Origin: Magnetovibrio sp.
Lineage (GTDB): Bacteria > Pseudomonadota > Alphaproteobacteria > Rhodospirillales > Magnetovibrionaceae
Length of the DNA stretch: 59,936 nt
Direction: 5' to 3'
Assembly (NCBI GenBank): GCA_028281525.1
Contig: JANQJR010000051.1
Coordinates: 1-59,936, forward strand
In this document: positions 47,803 through 56,288 of the stretch, one piece after another
Position numbering within the stretch: position 1 is the stretch's first letter
Layout of the letters: each line of letters starts with the position of its first letter
The notes under the pieces: model-generated
The model's database searches: none
What the model saw: only the letters and a program-made list of their open reading frames with translations
What the model was told of the DNA's origin: nothing
Position numbers and translations under genes: made by a program

Positions 47803-48958
47803 TGCGTTGCTCCACATCGCGGTCGAAAAACGCGTCGGCTCCTTCCGGGTCGATACCAACATTTCCTCCGGCCCGGGGATCACCGCGCTGTTCGGCCGCT
47901 CCGGTGCGGGCAAAAGCACCATCGTGCAAATGATCGCGGGTTTGATCCGCCCGGACCGGGGCCGCATCCAGATTGGTGAGGACATTTTGTTCGACAGCGC
48001 ACGTGGTATCGACTTATCCCCGGAACGACGCAACGTCGGGTATGTGTTCCAAGACGCCCGCCTGTTCCCGCACATGAGCGTGCGCCAAAATCTGCGTTAC
48101 GGCATCGACCGCCTACCTAAGGCACAGCACGGCGATACGCTCGAAAAGGTCGTGGAATTGCTGGGACTCGCAACGTTGCTGGAGCGCCGACCGGGACGCC
48201 TGTCGGGCGGCGAGCGCCAACGCGTCGCCATCGGCCGCGCCTTGCTCAGCAATCCCCGGGTGCTGCTGATGGACGAACCGCTGGCGTCCTTGGACGCCGC
48301 GCGCAAAAGTGAAATCCTGCCCTACATCGAACGGCTCAGCGCGGATTTCGCCGTGCCGGTGGTCTACGTCTCCCACGCGGTGGAGGAAGTGGTGCGCCTG
48401 TCCGACACCTTGGTGTTGATATCCGAAGGGCGCGTTGCCGCCAGCGGCGCGGTGGAAGAGATCATGGGGCGGCTCGACCTCAGTCCCCTCACCGGGCGTT
48501 ATGAAGCGGGCGCGGTGCTCACCCCCACCGTCGCGGGCCAAGCGCCTGAGCACCATCTGACCCGGCTTGACCTGCTGGGGCACGACATGTACGTGCCGCA
48601 AATTCATGTTGATCGCGGTGAACGGGTGCGTTTGCGGGTGCGGGCACGCGATGTCTCGATCGCGCTGAAGCGCCCCCAGGGCACCTCGGTGCTCAATATT
48701 TTGCCTGCCACCGTGAGCGAGGTGGAAGCGGACTTGGCCGGTGCGCATGTGGAACTGGCCTTGCGCGTCACGCCCGCGCCCTCCGCAAACGGTCGTGCGC
48801 AGACCGTACTGGCCCGCGTGACGCGGAAATCTCTTGCCGATCTCGCCCTGGCACCCGGCAAACCGGTCTTCGCCTTGGTCAAGGCCGTGGCCATCGACCG
48901 CCACAGCCTGGGTGGTCATGGGCTAGGCGCGAAACGCAACATTCCAGCGGATGGATAG
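47795..48958 (+). CDS. modC: Molybdate ABC transporter, ATP-binding protein
   Basis: 387 residues from ATG 47795. Walker A 'GRSGAGKSTIVQM', signature 'LSGGERQRVAIGRALL', Walker B 'VLLMDEPLASLD', switch His in 'YVSHAVEEVV'. The C-terminal third (from about residue 285) is a TOBE/MOP-type molybdate-binding regulatory domain ('SVLNILPATVSEVEADLAGAHVELALRV'). Confidence 0.95.
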   Translation: MSDALLHIAVEKRVGSFRVDTNISSGPGITALFGRSGAGKSTIVQMIAGLIRPDRGRIQIGEDILFDSARGIDLSPERRNVGYVFQDARLFPHMSVRQNLRYGIDRLPKAQHGDTLEKVVELLGLATLLERRPGRLSGGERQRVAIGRALLSNPRVLLMDEPLASLDAARKSEILPYIERLSADFAVPVVYVSHAVEEVVRLSDTLVLISEGRVAASGAVEEIMGRLDLSPLTGRYEAGAVLTPTVAGQAPEHHLTRLDLLGHDMYVPQIHVDRGERVRLRVRARDVSIALKRPQGTSVLNILPATVSEVEADLAGAHVELALRVTPAPSANGRAQTVLARVTRKSLADLALAPGKPVFALVKAVAIDRHSLGGHGLGAKRNIPADG

Positions 48959-49132
48959 TCCTTGCATTGGTGGACGATAGTCCTTTCCAACGATTTTCCG
49001 CACTCCGACATCATTGCATAATTAATACAATTCAGTTGTGCGATGGAATGGAACCTCCATATCAGGTTTAGAGGCGGACTCTTGATCCACTTCATATGAC
49101 ATAAAACAATCGTATGTACTTACGAGGGGAGA

Positions 49133-50545
49133 ATGGACATCACTGTGGGGACCAAGGCGCCGGCCAAGACCAAGGCCAAAACAAAAGCAAAGCCCAAGAA
49201 GAAGGGCATGGATTCCGATACCAAGACCCTGACTACGATCATGGTGGGTTTGGGTGCGGTCGCAGTGATGATCTTCGGCGGCGTGGGCGCCTTTACTTAT
49301 TTCAGCCAACCTGAAAAACCCAAACGCACCATCGTCACCAAAACGGCCACGCCCGACGGCACGAAAACGCCCAACGCTTCTGCGGCAACCTCCCAAACCT
49401 CCCCTTCCAAGGCCACCTTGGCGTTGAACGCACCAGCAAGGGATGCGTACCGGGCCTATGAAGGGCGGCGTTCCACCTTCAATCCGGATACCGCTTTCGA
49501 GCCGGGCGAGGTCGTCATTGCCGAACCGCCGCGCGGCTTCGAGGATAGAATCCGCCCGTCCGGATACCGTGTGATGGAACATGTGAACCTCGGGAATTTG
49601 GGTATTTCCGTGGTGCGGGTTTCGACACCCCCGGGCATGAGCGTAGCGGACGCCATCCGGCAACTCGCCACCTTGCTTCCAGGCGTAACCGTAGACGCCA
49701 ATCACCATTACGAGGAAAGTGCCGCAACACCGGGCGCAAACCCCCGTGAAATGGCGGGATGGGAAAAGCTTTCACCGTCCTGCGGCACCGGCCTGGTCCT
49801 CGGCCAGATCGACAGCGGTGTGGACACCACCCACCCGGCGCTGAACGGTCAGAACATCGCCTACAAGGCTTTCACCAAACCCGGCCGCAAACCCGGCCCG
49901 TCCGACCACGGCACCTCCGTTGCGGCGATGCTGGTGGGCAAATCCGATTGGGGCGGTTTGCTACCGGGTGCGCAACTCTACGCCGCGAACATGTTTGAAC
50001 TCAACGAAAAGGGCAAAAAGGTCGGCTCCTCCGTGGGTCTGATGAAGGCCATCGACTGGTTGTCCGCAAAGAACGTGCATGCCGTGAATCTGTCCATCGC
50101 GGGCGGCGACAACAAGGTCGTACGCAAGGCCTTCGACGTCGCCAAGAAATCCGGCTTGTTGCTGATCGCCGCCGTAGGCAACTGGGGACGCGCGGACAAG
50201 CCCGCTTATCCCGCAGCCTACGACCATGTGGTCGCGGTCACCGCCACAAAGGGAACCGAACTGATCTATAGCCACGCCAACCAAGGCGATTATGTGGACT
50301 TCGCCGCACCCGGCGTGGGCATCAAGACCGCATTGCCCGGCGGTGGGGCCAAGCCGCAAAGCGGCACATCGTTCGCCACCCCTTACATCACCGCCATGGC
50401 CGCGATCCTGAGCAAGGCGGGCAAGACCCCGGATGCCGCCTCTTTGCGCAAGGCTCTTAGCCGCGCCACCAATGACTTAGGCGCACCCGGTAAGGACACC
50501 GTATTCGGCTTTGGTTACGTCAAAGCCCGCCCGGCGTGCAAATAG
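49133..50545 (+). CDS. Membrane-anchored subtilisin-like protease (S8), first of a pair
   Basis: 470 residues, GAGGGGAG ribosome site. Residues 1-25 are Lys/Ala-rich and cytoplasmic, 33-57 form one transmembrane helix, then a Thr/Ser/Lys-rich linker. A prodomain-like region (about 115-200) precedes the catalytic domain: Asp227 in 'QIDSGVDTTHP', His259 in 'DHGTSVAAML', oxyanion Asn350 in 'AAVGNWG', Ser413 in 'QSGTSFATPYI'. All catalytic residues are present, so activity is expected, facing the periplasm. Closest relative in the window is the next gene. Confidence 0.9.
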   Translation: MDITVGTKAPAKTKAKTKAKPKKKGMDSDTKTLTTIMVGLGAVAVMIFGGVGAFTYFSQPEKPKRTIVTKTATPDGTKTPNASAATSQTSPSKATLALNAPARDAYRAYEGRRSTFNPDTAFEPGEVVIAEPPRGFEDRIRPSGYRVMEHVNLGNLGISVVRVSTPPGMSVADAIRQLATLLPGVTVDANHHYEESAATPGANPREMAGWEKLSPSCGTGLVLGQIDSGVDTTHPALNGQNIAYKAFTKPGRKPGPSDHGTSVAAMLVGKSDWGGLLPGAQLYAANMFELNEKGKKVGSSVGLMKAIDWLSAKNVHAVNLSIAGGDNKVVRKAFDVAKKSGLLLIAAVGNWGRADKPAYPAAYDHVVAVTATKGTELIYSHANQGDYVDFAAPGVGIKTALPGGGAKPQSGTSFATPYITAMAAILSKAGKTPDAASLRKALSRATNDLGAPGKDTVFGFGYVKARPACK

Positions 50546-50671
50546 ATGTAGACCAACTCAACAAGCAACATATCCAAAAGTTTTAATCTATTTGTATGAT
50601 GCAGGGTTGATTTTGACCCACATGGCGGCACATAGTGTGCCGGCTAGGCTTGGAGATTAAAGACCGCCCGC

Positions 50672-52069
50672 ATGTTTTCCATCTATTCCCCTTCGCGTTT
50701 TGTCATGTGCTTGCTGTTTGGGGGGACCGTTTGGCTCCTCGATCCCACACCTGCCTTCGCCCAATCCAAAGTTCTCCAATACGACGAAAAAGGCCACGTC
50801 ATTTCGGCGGAGGAATACGGCGGGAAATCCACCCCCCGTCCGGGAACGCCGAAAAAGCGCGAATTTGGCAACTTTTCCAAATCGGCGCCCGGCAGCGGCA
50901 GCATCGGCGGCCCCAACGCGCACGTGTTCGACGGTCCGGACGTGCCGGATTGGGACGCGACCATTGGCGACGGCCCTGGCAGCGACGCTCCGGTGCATCC
51001 CCCCTATGAACCCGGCGAAGTTTTGGTGATGGACCCTGGTGACGATTTTGTCGGGCGCGCGACAGCCATGGGCTATCGCGTCATCGAAACCCAGACCATG
51101 AAAGTTCTGGGCCTGACGATGATCCGCCTGTCCACGCCCAAAGGCATGGATGCTCTGGATGCGGTCAAGAATTTGGAAGCGGCCTTTCCCAACTTGGTCA
51201 TCGACGTGAACACCCGTTATGCGCCCAGTGCCGGCCGCGTCCCGAAAAATGCGCGCACAGCGCGCGTTTTGGCGGGCTGGGCGAAGATATCCCCCACCTG
51301 CGGACGCGGCATCAAATTGGGCATGATCGACACCGGCGTGGACGTGCAGCATCCCGCGCTCAAAGGCCAGAGTATCGCACACCGCGCCTTCCCCAAGACC
51401 GGCCGCAAGCCGGGGGGCAACCAACACGGCACCGCCATCGCCAGCATGCTGGTGGGCAAGGCCGAATGGGGCGGATTGCTGCCGGGCGCGCGGCTCTATG
51501 CCGCGAACATGTTCGAAATCAACGCCAAAGGCCAAGAAATCGGTTCCGCCGCGGCACTTGTCAAAGCCATGGAATGGTTGGCGTTGCTCAAGGTTGATGC
51601 CGTAAACCTGTCGATCACGGGCAGCGACAACAAATTGGTGCGCCGCGCCTTGGACATCGCCGACCGGGCTGGCCTGCTGCTGGTGGCGTCCGTCGGCAGT
51701 TGGGGAAAAACGTCCAAGCGCGCCTACCCGGCGTCATATTCCGAAGTGGTGGCGGTCACCGCGCTGAAGGGCAAACGCCAAGTCTACAAATTCGCGAACT
51801 CCGGCCCGCACGTCGATTTCGCCGCGCCCGGCACGGGCGTCTGGGCGGCAACCTCCCCCGGAAAGGGCGGCAAGCTGCACTACGGCACATCGTTTGCGGT
51901 GCCTTACATCACCGCCACGGCGGGCATCTTGAAGAACGCCGGACGCGCGCAACATGCGGAAAAATTCCGCAAACTTCTCAGCCGCGCGGTAAAGGATTTG
52001 GGTAAACCCGGACGCGACGATGTGTTTGGATACGGCGCACTGAATGTCCGGCCCTCCTGTAAAAGCTGA
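50672..52069 (+). CDS. Secreted subtilisin-like protease (S8), second of a pair, altered oxyanion residue
   Basis: 465 residues. A signal peptide ends near 'PAFA' (residue 30) instead of the membrane anchor of its neighbour. Asp220 in 'MIDTGVDVQHP', His252 in 'QHGTAIASML' and Ser407 in 'YGTSFAVPYI' form the triad. The position of the oxyanion Asn is Ser343 ('ASVGSWG'). Apart from this the two proteins align over most of their length, including the prodomain-like part. The ribosome site is weak (GGAG about 17 bases upstream). Confidence 0.9.
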   Translation: MFSIYSPSRFVMCLLFGGTVWLLDPTPAFAQSKVLQYDEKGHVISAEEYGGKSTPRPGTPKKREFGNFSKSAPGSGSIGGPNAHVFDGPDVPDWDATIGDGPGSDAPVHPPYEPGEVLVMDPGDDFVGRATAMGYRVIETQTMKVLGLTMIRLSTPKGMDALDAVKNLEAAFPNLVIDVNTRYAPSAGRVPKNARTARVLAGWAKISPTCGRGIKLGMIDTGVDVQHPALKGQSIAHRAFPKTGRKPGGNQHGTAIASMLVGKAEWGGLLPGARLYAANMFEINAKGQEIGSAAALVKAMEWLALLKVDAVNLSITGSDNKLVRRALDIADRAGLLLVASVGSWGKTSKRAYPASYSEVVAVTALKGKRQVYKFANSGPHVDFAAPGTGVWAATSPGKGGKLHYGTSFAVPYITATAGILKNAGRAQHAEKFRKLLSRAVKDLGKPGRDDVFGYGALNVRPSCKS

Positions 52070-52095
52070 CGAATCCGACCAATCTTGTGTCCAAG

Positions 52096-52488
52096 TTAAG
52101 CGCTGTTGGCGTGCTCCGGGTGGGTGCGCATGGCTTCATGGAGCGCACCCAGCAATTCATCCCCGCCAAACGGTTTTTCCAGGGTCGCGTTGGCGCCGAA
52201 CGCGGTTGCGGTTTGAACGAAGTTCTTGCGCACGATATCTCCACCGCCGGAAATGGCGATGATCGGCAGATCGGGATAGCTGATTTTCAATTCGCGGATG
52301 GTTTCCAAACCTTCTTTTTGCGGCATCACCAGATCAACAACCACCACATCGAAGGGGTTGGCGCGTTGCATGGCAATGCCCTCATCGGCATCACCCACGT
52401 CCGCAACCATATGCCCCGCGCTTTCCAAAACGGCACGGATGGACGCCCGCACGAACTTATCGTCGTCGATGACCAAAACCCGGGTCAT
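52096..52488 (-). CDS. Single-domain response regulator (CheY-like)
   Basis: 130 residues from ATG 52488. The acidic pocket is 'VIDDDKFVR' (Asp8-Asp10), the phospho-acceptor Asp52 is in 'VVVVDLVMP', the Ser switch is in 'IAISGGG', and Lys is in 'LEKPFGGDEL'. There is no output domain. It is convergent with the second subtilase. No kinase is adjacent; the twin minimal kinases at 14-15.6 kb also lack partners, but a link is only speculation. Confidence 0.9.
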   Translation of the reverse strand: MTRVLVIDDDKFVRASIRAVLESAGHMVADVGDADEGIAMQRANPFDVVVVDLVMPQKEGLETIRELKISYPDLPIIAISGGGDIVRKNFVQTATAFGANATLEKPFGGDELLGALHEAMRTHPEHANSA

Positions 52489-52602
52489 ATACTCACCAAA
52501 CAGCATCGGTTACCTTCCCACCAGCACTGCAAATCCTATCGTCATTCAGCGGCAGCGAAAATTACACAGATGGATGAGATGCATAAGCGCATCGGATGCG
52601 TT

Positions 52603-52636
52603 TTCATGCACTTAACTGCTTCATGTACTTAACTGC
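52603..52636. repeat. 17-bp tandem duplication
   Basis: TTCATGCACTTAACTGC is followed directly by TTCATGTACTTAACTGC, one mismatch. It lies between the tRNA-Arg terminator and the receiver gene. No function is apparent. Confidence 0.6.
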
Positions 52637-52651
52637 GCATTTTCCGTGTAT

Positions 52652-52683
52652 GAAAAACCTAGCAGCCTCAAGGAGGCGCTGGG
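52652..52683 (-). terminator. Terminator of tRNA-Arg
   Basis: CCCAGC-GCCTC pairs with GAGGC-(T)-GCTAGG around a three-base loop, with one bulged base. In minus-strand sense TTTTTCATA follows. It begins 9 bases after the tRNA end. Confidence 0.75.
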
Positions 52684-52691
52684 TTGGAAAT

Positions 52692-52768
52692 TGGCGACCC
52701 CGGCAGGATTCGAACCTGCGACCGTCAGATTAGAAGTCTGGTGCTCTATCCAGCTGAGCTACGGGGCC
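52692..52768 (-). tRNA. tRNA-Arg (anticodon TCT)
   Basis: 77 nt with encoded CCA. The acceptor GGCCCCG pairs with CGGGGTC (one G-U). The anticodon loop CTTCTAA sits between CAGA and TCTG stems. Discriminator G. Confidence 0.96.
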
Positions 52769-52811
52769 CCAAGCGGCCCCTTACGTATATACCTTTGGGG
52801 CCAAACCTAAA

Positions 52812-53111
52812 TTAACGCACTCTGTCGAACGCAAAACGGTCTGCGTAGGATCTGAGTATCTTTTTCGGCTCATGCGGTTGGATCACCTGGGCGTCGAGCC
52901 CGGCGCGCTGGGCATAAGCCACGGCCTCGTCCTGGGTGTCGAAGCGCAGTTTGACCTGTGAACGCATGTCGCCAGAGCCCACCCAGCCCATCAGGGGATC
53001 GAGGGTTTTGGCCTCTTCCGGCGCAAATTCCAAAATCCATTTTTTCGTCTGCGCCTTGCCCGATTGCATCGCGTTCTTGGCCGGACGGTAAATGCGTGCG
53101 TTCGCCATCAT
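52812..53111 (-). CDS. Complex I NDUFS4-like subunit (ETC complex I accessory)
   Basis: 99 residues. 'ARIYRPAKNAMQSGKAQTKKWILEF' and 'PLMGWVGSGDMRSQVKLRF' followed by 'AVAYAQRAGLDAQVIQPHEPKKI' match the NDUFS4 (18-kDa) family, an accessory subunit shared by alphaproteobacteria and mitochondria. It sits between two tRNA genes, 42 kb from the nuo operon in this window. There are two adjacent Met start codons, 53111 and 53108. Confidence 0.88.
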   Translation of the reverse strand: MMANARIYRPAKNAMQSGKAQTKKWILEFAPEEAKTLDPLMGWVGSGDMRSQVKLRFDTQDEAVAYAQRAGLDAQVIQPHEPKKILRSYADRFAFDRVR

Positions 53112-53224
53112 AAATCCCCGGTAACACTGAATGTCTTGATCTTGAATGTGCTTGAGCCTACGCCGTTTCGCCCCCGCTCTTCAAGGCCCCGTAACGGGAA
53201 CGACGGGCACTCAAAGGCGGGAAA

Positions 53225-53301
<77 letters not shown>

Positions 53302-53493
53302 ATTAAGAGATACGCCAGCGTGTGGGGAAAGTATGCGTTTTGCGCCTGGGGAGCAAGCGTTGAGACACACCATGCGTAAATTCATTGCGTCGAAACGCAT
53401 GAGCACCAACATATTCAAAAGCGCTGGCTTTTCGCAAGAAAGTGCGAAATAGCCAGACACGGGCAAAATAAAATTACAATGGTGTGCTATGCA

Positions 53494-53523
53494 CCATCTG
53501 ACCGGGGGGCCAGATGGTATACT
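53494..53523 (+). promoter_or_regulatory. Probable promoter with inverted repeat upstream of the diguanylate cyclase
   Basis: A perfect seven-base inverted repeat CCATCTG-N10-CAGATGG sits directly before TATACT (53518-53523), a near-consensus -10 box. No good -35 is seen, so a regulator binding the repeat may activate or repress. Transcription would start near 53530, favouring ATG 53566 as the gene start. Confidence 0.45.
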
Positions 53524-53565
53524 TGGGGACCGGCTACGTCTGGGAACGCGGCCGTATTGGGCGAG

Positions 53566-54351
53566 ATGTTTAAGGATTTCAACGACACGAAATCCCCGAA
53601 GCTACAGGCTTTCCTGTTTTCCTTGAAAGTCCTGGCTGCGGTGATCGCGTTGTCCATAATCTGGGAATTCGCCATAGAAGAGTGGCTCTTCCCCTCAACC
53701 CAAGAGGACGCCAAGCCCGAATCCTTTGAAGACCACCTGGAATACATTCTCACCGTCACGGCGTTTACGTGCATTGCGCTTTTCGCACCGACCGTTGCGC
53801 TCTATCGCTATATCGAGCGGCGCAACGAAGCCGACCGCCAAATCCGCCATATGGCGACCCATGACGCCTTAACGGGCATGCCCAATCGCAATCTGATCTT
53901 CGACCGTTTGGGCCATGCCATGCGCCAGGCCCACAGGTATAAAAAGCGTCTGGCGGTCCTCTTTATCGACCTGGACGGCTTCAAGACCGTCAATGACCTG
54001 CTGGGGCATGATGCCGGGGATCATGTGCTCCAGACCGTCGCCGCGCGGCTTAAACAAGGTTTGCGCGAAACCGATACCGTGGGCCGCTTTGGCGGCGACG
54101 AATTCATCGCCATCATTACCGACGTCACCGATCCGGACACCGTCGACGCCATCATCGCAAAACTCAAACACCACATCGCCCAACACATCGAATTCGCTGA
54201 CCAGCACATCACCCTGGACGCCAGCATCGGCTTTGCCGTGTACCCGGATCAGGCCGTAACGGCGGATGATTTGATCAAGTTTGCCGATCAGGCCATGTAC
54301 GAAGACAAACACAACCTTCCGAGCTTGGCGCAACATTCCGCAAGCGCCTAA
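53566..54351 (+). CDS. Membrane diguanylate cyclase (GGDEF)
   Basis: 261 residues from ATG 53566; an ATG 29 codons upstream lies before the probable promoter. Two N-terminal helices (about 15-35 and 60-82) flank a short acidic loop. The GGDEF domain starts at 'ATHDALTGMPNRN' and holds 'RFGGDEF' at the active site. The inhibitory I-site RETD is five residues upstream, so product feedback is expected. It makes c-di-GMP; the PilZ protein at 46 kb is a possible receiver. Confidence 0.92.
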   Translation: MFKDFNDTKSPKLQAFLFSLKVLAAVIALSIIWEFAIEEWLFPSTQEDAKPESFEDHLEYILTVTAFTCIALFAPTVALYRYIERRNEADRQIRHMATHDALTGMPNRNLIFDRLGHAMRQAHRYKKRLAVLFIDLDGFKTVNDLLGHDAGDHVLQTVAARLKQGLRETDTVGRFGGDEFIAIITDVTDPDTVDAIIAKLKHHIAQHIEFADQHITLDASIGFAVYPDQAVTADDLIKFADQAMYEDKHNLPSLAQHSASA

Positions 54352-54357
54352 ACGCGC

Positions 54358-54855
54358 TCAGGGCAGACTGAGTTGATCACCCAGTTTCAATCCCAGATGC
54401 GCCGCCGTACCGGCGGACACTTCCAGCACATAACGCACCGCTTCGGGCGCAGAGATTAACTCCTGAGAAAAGGGTTCGGTGTGCTCCGCAATCAAGACCA
54501 AGCGGCCGTGGGGATCAAAAAACAGCATGTCCAACGACAAGGGCGTATTTTTCATCCACATGGCGATGCGCCGGGGCGGGTTGAAATCGAACAACATGCC
54601 GTGTCCCGGCTCAAGCGCATCGCGAAACATCAGCCCCCGGCGCTGCTCGGCGGGAGTTTGCGCCAATTCGACGAAAAAATCGTGAACCTGCCCGCCGCGC
54701 CCAAGGATACGGGCATGGCCCGTGTCGAACAAAATCTCTTCGTTCCCGACCATGGACTCGCCGGCATGGGCCAAATCACGCGCTCCGCCGTGCCAACCCA
54801 CCGCCAACCAGACAGCGGCAACCAGCGACACGATTCTGACCAGCACAGCGTTCAT
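54358..54855 (-). CDS. Secreted DUF192 protein
   Basis: 165 residues from ATG 54855 (an upstream Met at 54864 is possible). The hydrophobic N-terminus (about residues 4-20) looks like a signal peptide or anchor. The body has 'FFVELAQTPAEQRRGLMFRD', 'GMLFDFNPPRRIAMWMKNTPLSLDMLFFD' and 'VRYVLEVSAGTAAHLGLKLGD', the conserved blocks of DUF192, a small periplasmic beta-fold family of unknown role. Convergent with the GGDEF gene, 6 bases apart. Confidence 0.88.
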   Translation of the reverse strand: MNAVLVRIVSLVAAVWLAVGWHGGARDLAHAGESMVGNEEILFDTGHARILGRGGQVHDFFVELAQTPAEQRRGLMFRDALEPGHGMLFDFNPPRRIAMWMKNTPLSLDMLFFDPHGRLVLIAEHTEPFSQELISAPEAVRYVLEVSAGTAAHLGLKLGDQLSLP

Positions 54856-55021
54856 CGCGCACAATCTTAACGCCCGATCCCCACCTTGTCCTCACCCCTT
54901 CGTATAATCCCCTAAAAAAGGTGGGAAAACTTGTAAAACCGAGGCGTTCTCGCTTGCTTCAAATGGGCGCGCCTCCTATTCTCGGCCCTTGTCAAAGGGT
55001 TACCTGTAGGAGCCTGATCAC

Positions 55022-55558
55022 GTGTTGCACGCCATGTCCCTTGGCGCGGCCTTGGCCGTTTTGTGGATACTGCTTTCGGGCATGTTCGAGCCCCTGCTCA
55101 TCGGCTTGGGCGTGGCGTCGATCGTGCTCACGATTTGGATCGCGCGGCACATGGACGTGGTCGATCACGAAGCCCACCCCGTTCACTTCGGCATCCGCGC
55201 CCTTCTTTATTACCCGTGGCTGACAAAGGAAATCATCATCGCCAACATCGACGTGGCGAAGGTGATCCTCAGCCCGAAAATGAAGATCCAGCCGCACGTC
55301 TTCACGGTCAAGGCTTCGCAACTGTCCGACATCGGCCGCACCACCTACGCCAATTCCATCACACTCACCCCCGGCACCGTGACCATCGCCATGACGGAAG
55401 GCCGTGATGTGGTCGAAGTCCACGCCTTGACCGGCGCGGCGCGCGCAGGGGTCGAAAGCAATGAAATGAACCGCCGCTGCACCGCCATGGAAGGCATGAC
55501 CCAAAAAGACGTGGAGTCTGATGCCAAAGCCCGCGCCGAGTTGGAGAAAAAGCCGTGA
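55022..55558 (+). CDS. mnhE: Cation/proton antiporter subunit E
   Basis: 178 residues from GTG 55022, which has GTAGGAG nine bases upstream; ATG 55034 is the alternative. Two or three N-terminal helices, then a soluble domain with 'HPVHFGIRALLYYPWLTKEII', 'RTTYANSITLTPGTVTIAM' and 'HALT', the MnhE signature. First gene of the Mrp-type operon; each next gene starts inside or at the previous stop. Confidence 0.92.
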   Translation: MLHAMSLGAALAVLWILLSGMFEPLLIGLGVASIVLTIWIARHMDVVDHEAHPVHFGIRALLYYPWLTKEIIIANIDVAKVILSPKMKIQPHVFTVKASQLSDIGRTTYANSITLTPGTVTIAMTEGRDVVEVHALTGAARAGVESNEMNRRCTAMEGMTQKDVESDAKARAELEKKP

Positions 55559-55869
55559 CCATCGCCGGGCTGACCATTTCCATGTTCGACATCGCGATGA
55601 TCGCGGTCTTGGTGTCGATGGCGTTGAGCCTGTTTCGCGCGTTTGTCGGCCCAACCGTGTTCGACCGCATCCTGGCGGTGAACGTCACCGGAACGCTGAC
55701 GGTCTTGCTGATTTCCATCTACGGTTTTTTAGACGGGCGGCCGGATTTCCTCGACATCGGTTTGCTCTACGCCCTGATCAACTTCATCGGCACCATCGCG
55801 GTGACCAAGTACGTCAAGTACCAAGACCTGGGCGATCCCTTGGAAGGCCCGGACGAGGGAGACGTGTAA
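55555..55869 (+). CDS. mnhF: Cation/proton antiporter subunit F
   Basis: 104 residues with three helices; GTG start overlapping the mnhE stop (GTGA). 'FRAFVGPTVFDRILAVNVTGTLTVLLI' and 'DIGLLYALINFIGTIAVTKYV' are conserved in MnhF/MrpF. Confidence 0.92.
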   Translation: MTIAGLTISMFDIAMIAVLVSMALSLFRAFVGPTVFDRILAVNVTGTLTVLLISIYGFLDGRPDFLDIGLLYALINFIGTIAVTKYVKYQDLGDPLEGPDEGDV

Positions 55870-56288
55870 TGGCGTTTCTCGACATCATGATCGGTCCCTT
55901 GGCCCTGGCCGATTGGCTGAGTTGGTTCTGCCTGATCATCGGGGCGTTTTTCCTCATCACCGGCACGCTCGGCATCGTGCGTCTGCCGGACGTGTTTTCG
56001 CGCATGCACGGTGCGGGCATGGTCGACACCCTGGGGATCATGCTGATGCTGATCGGGCTGATGTTCCAGGCCGAGGAATGGATCGTGGTCGCGAAGCTGG
56101 GCCTGATCTTGATGTTCATCTTCTTCACGTCGCCCACCACCACGTTCGCGCTGGCCCGTGCGGCCATCAACGGCGGCATCAACCCGGGCCCGAAAAAGGC
56201 GGGCCGTTCTGTGGACATCCAAGACAAAAAGTCCAAAGACGCCAAAGTCGAACACAAAAAGCAGGGGACCACGTCATCGAACACCTGA
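55869..56288 (+). CDS. mnhG: Cation/proton antiporter subunit G
   Basis: 139 residues with three helices followed by a Lys-rich cytoplasmic tail ('DKKSKDAKVEHKKQ'). 'GIVRLPDVFSRMHGAGMVDTLG' is the MnhG signature. ATG overlaps the mnhF stop by one base. Confidence 0.92.
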   Translation: MAFLDIMIGPLALADWLSWFCLIIGAFFLITGTLGIVRLPDVFSRMHGAGMVDTLGIMLMLIGLMFQAEEWIVVAKLGLILMFIFFTSPTTTFALARAAINGGINPGPKKAGRSVDIQDKKSKDAKVEHKKQGTTSSNT

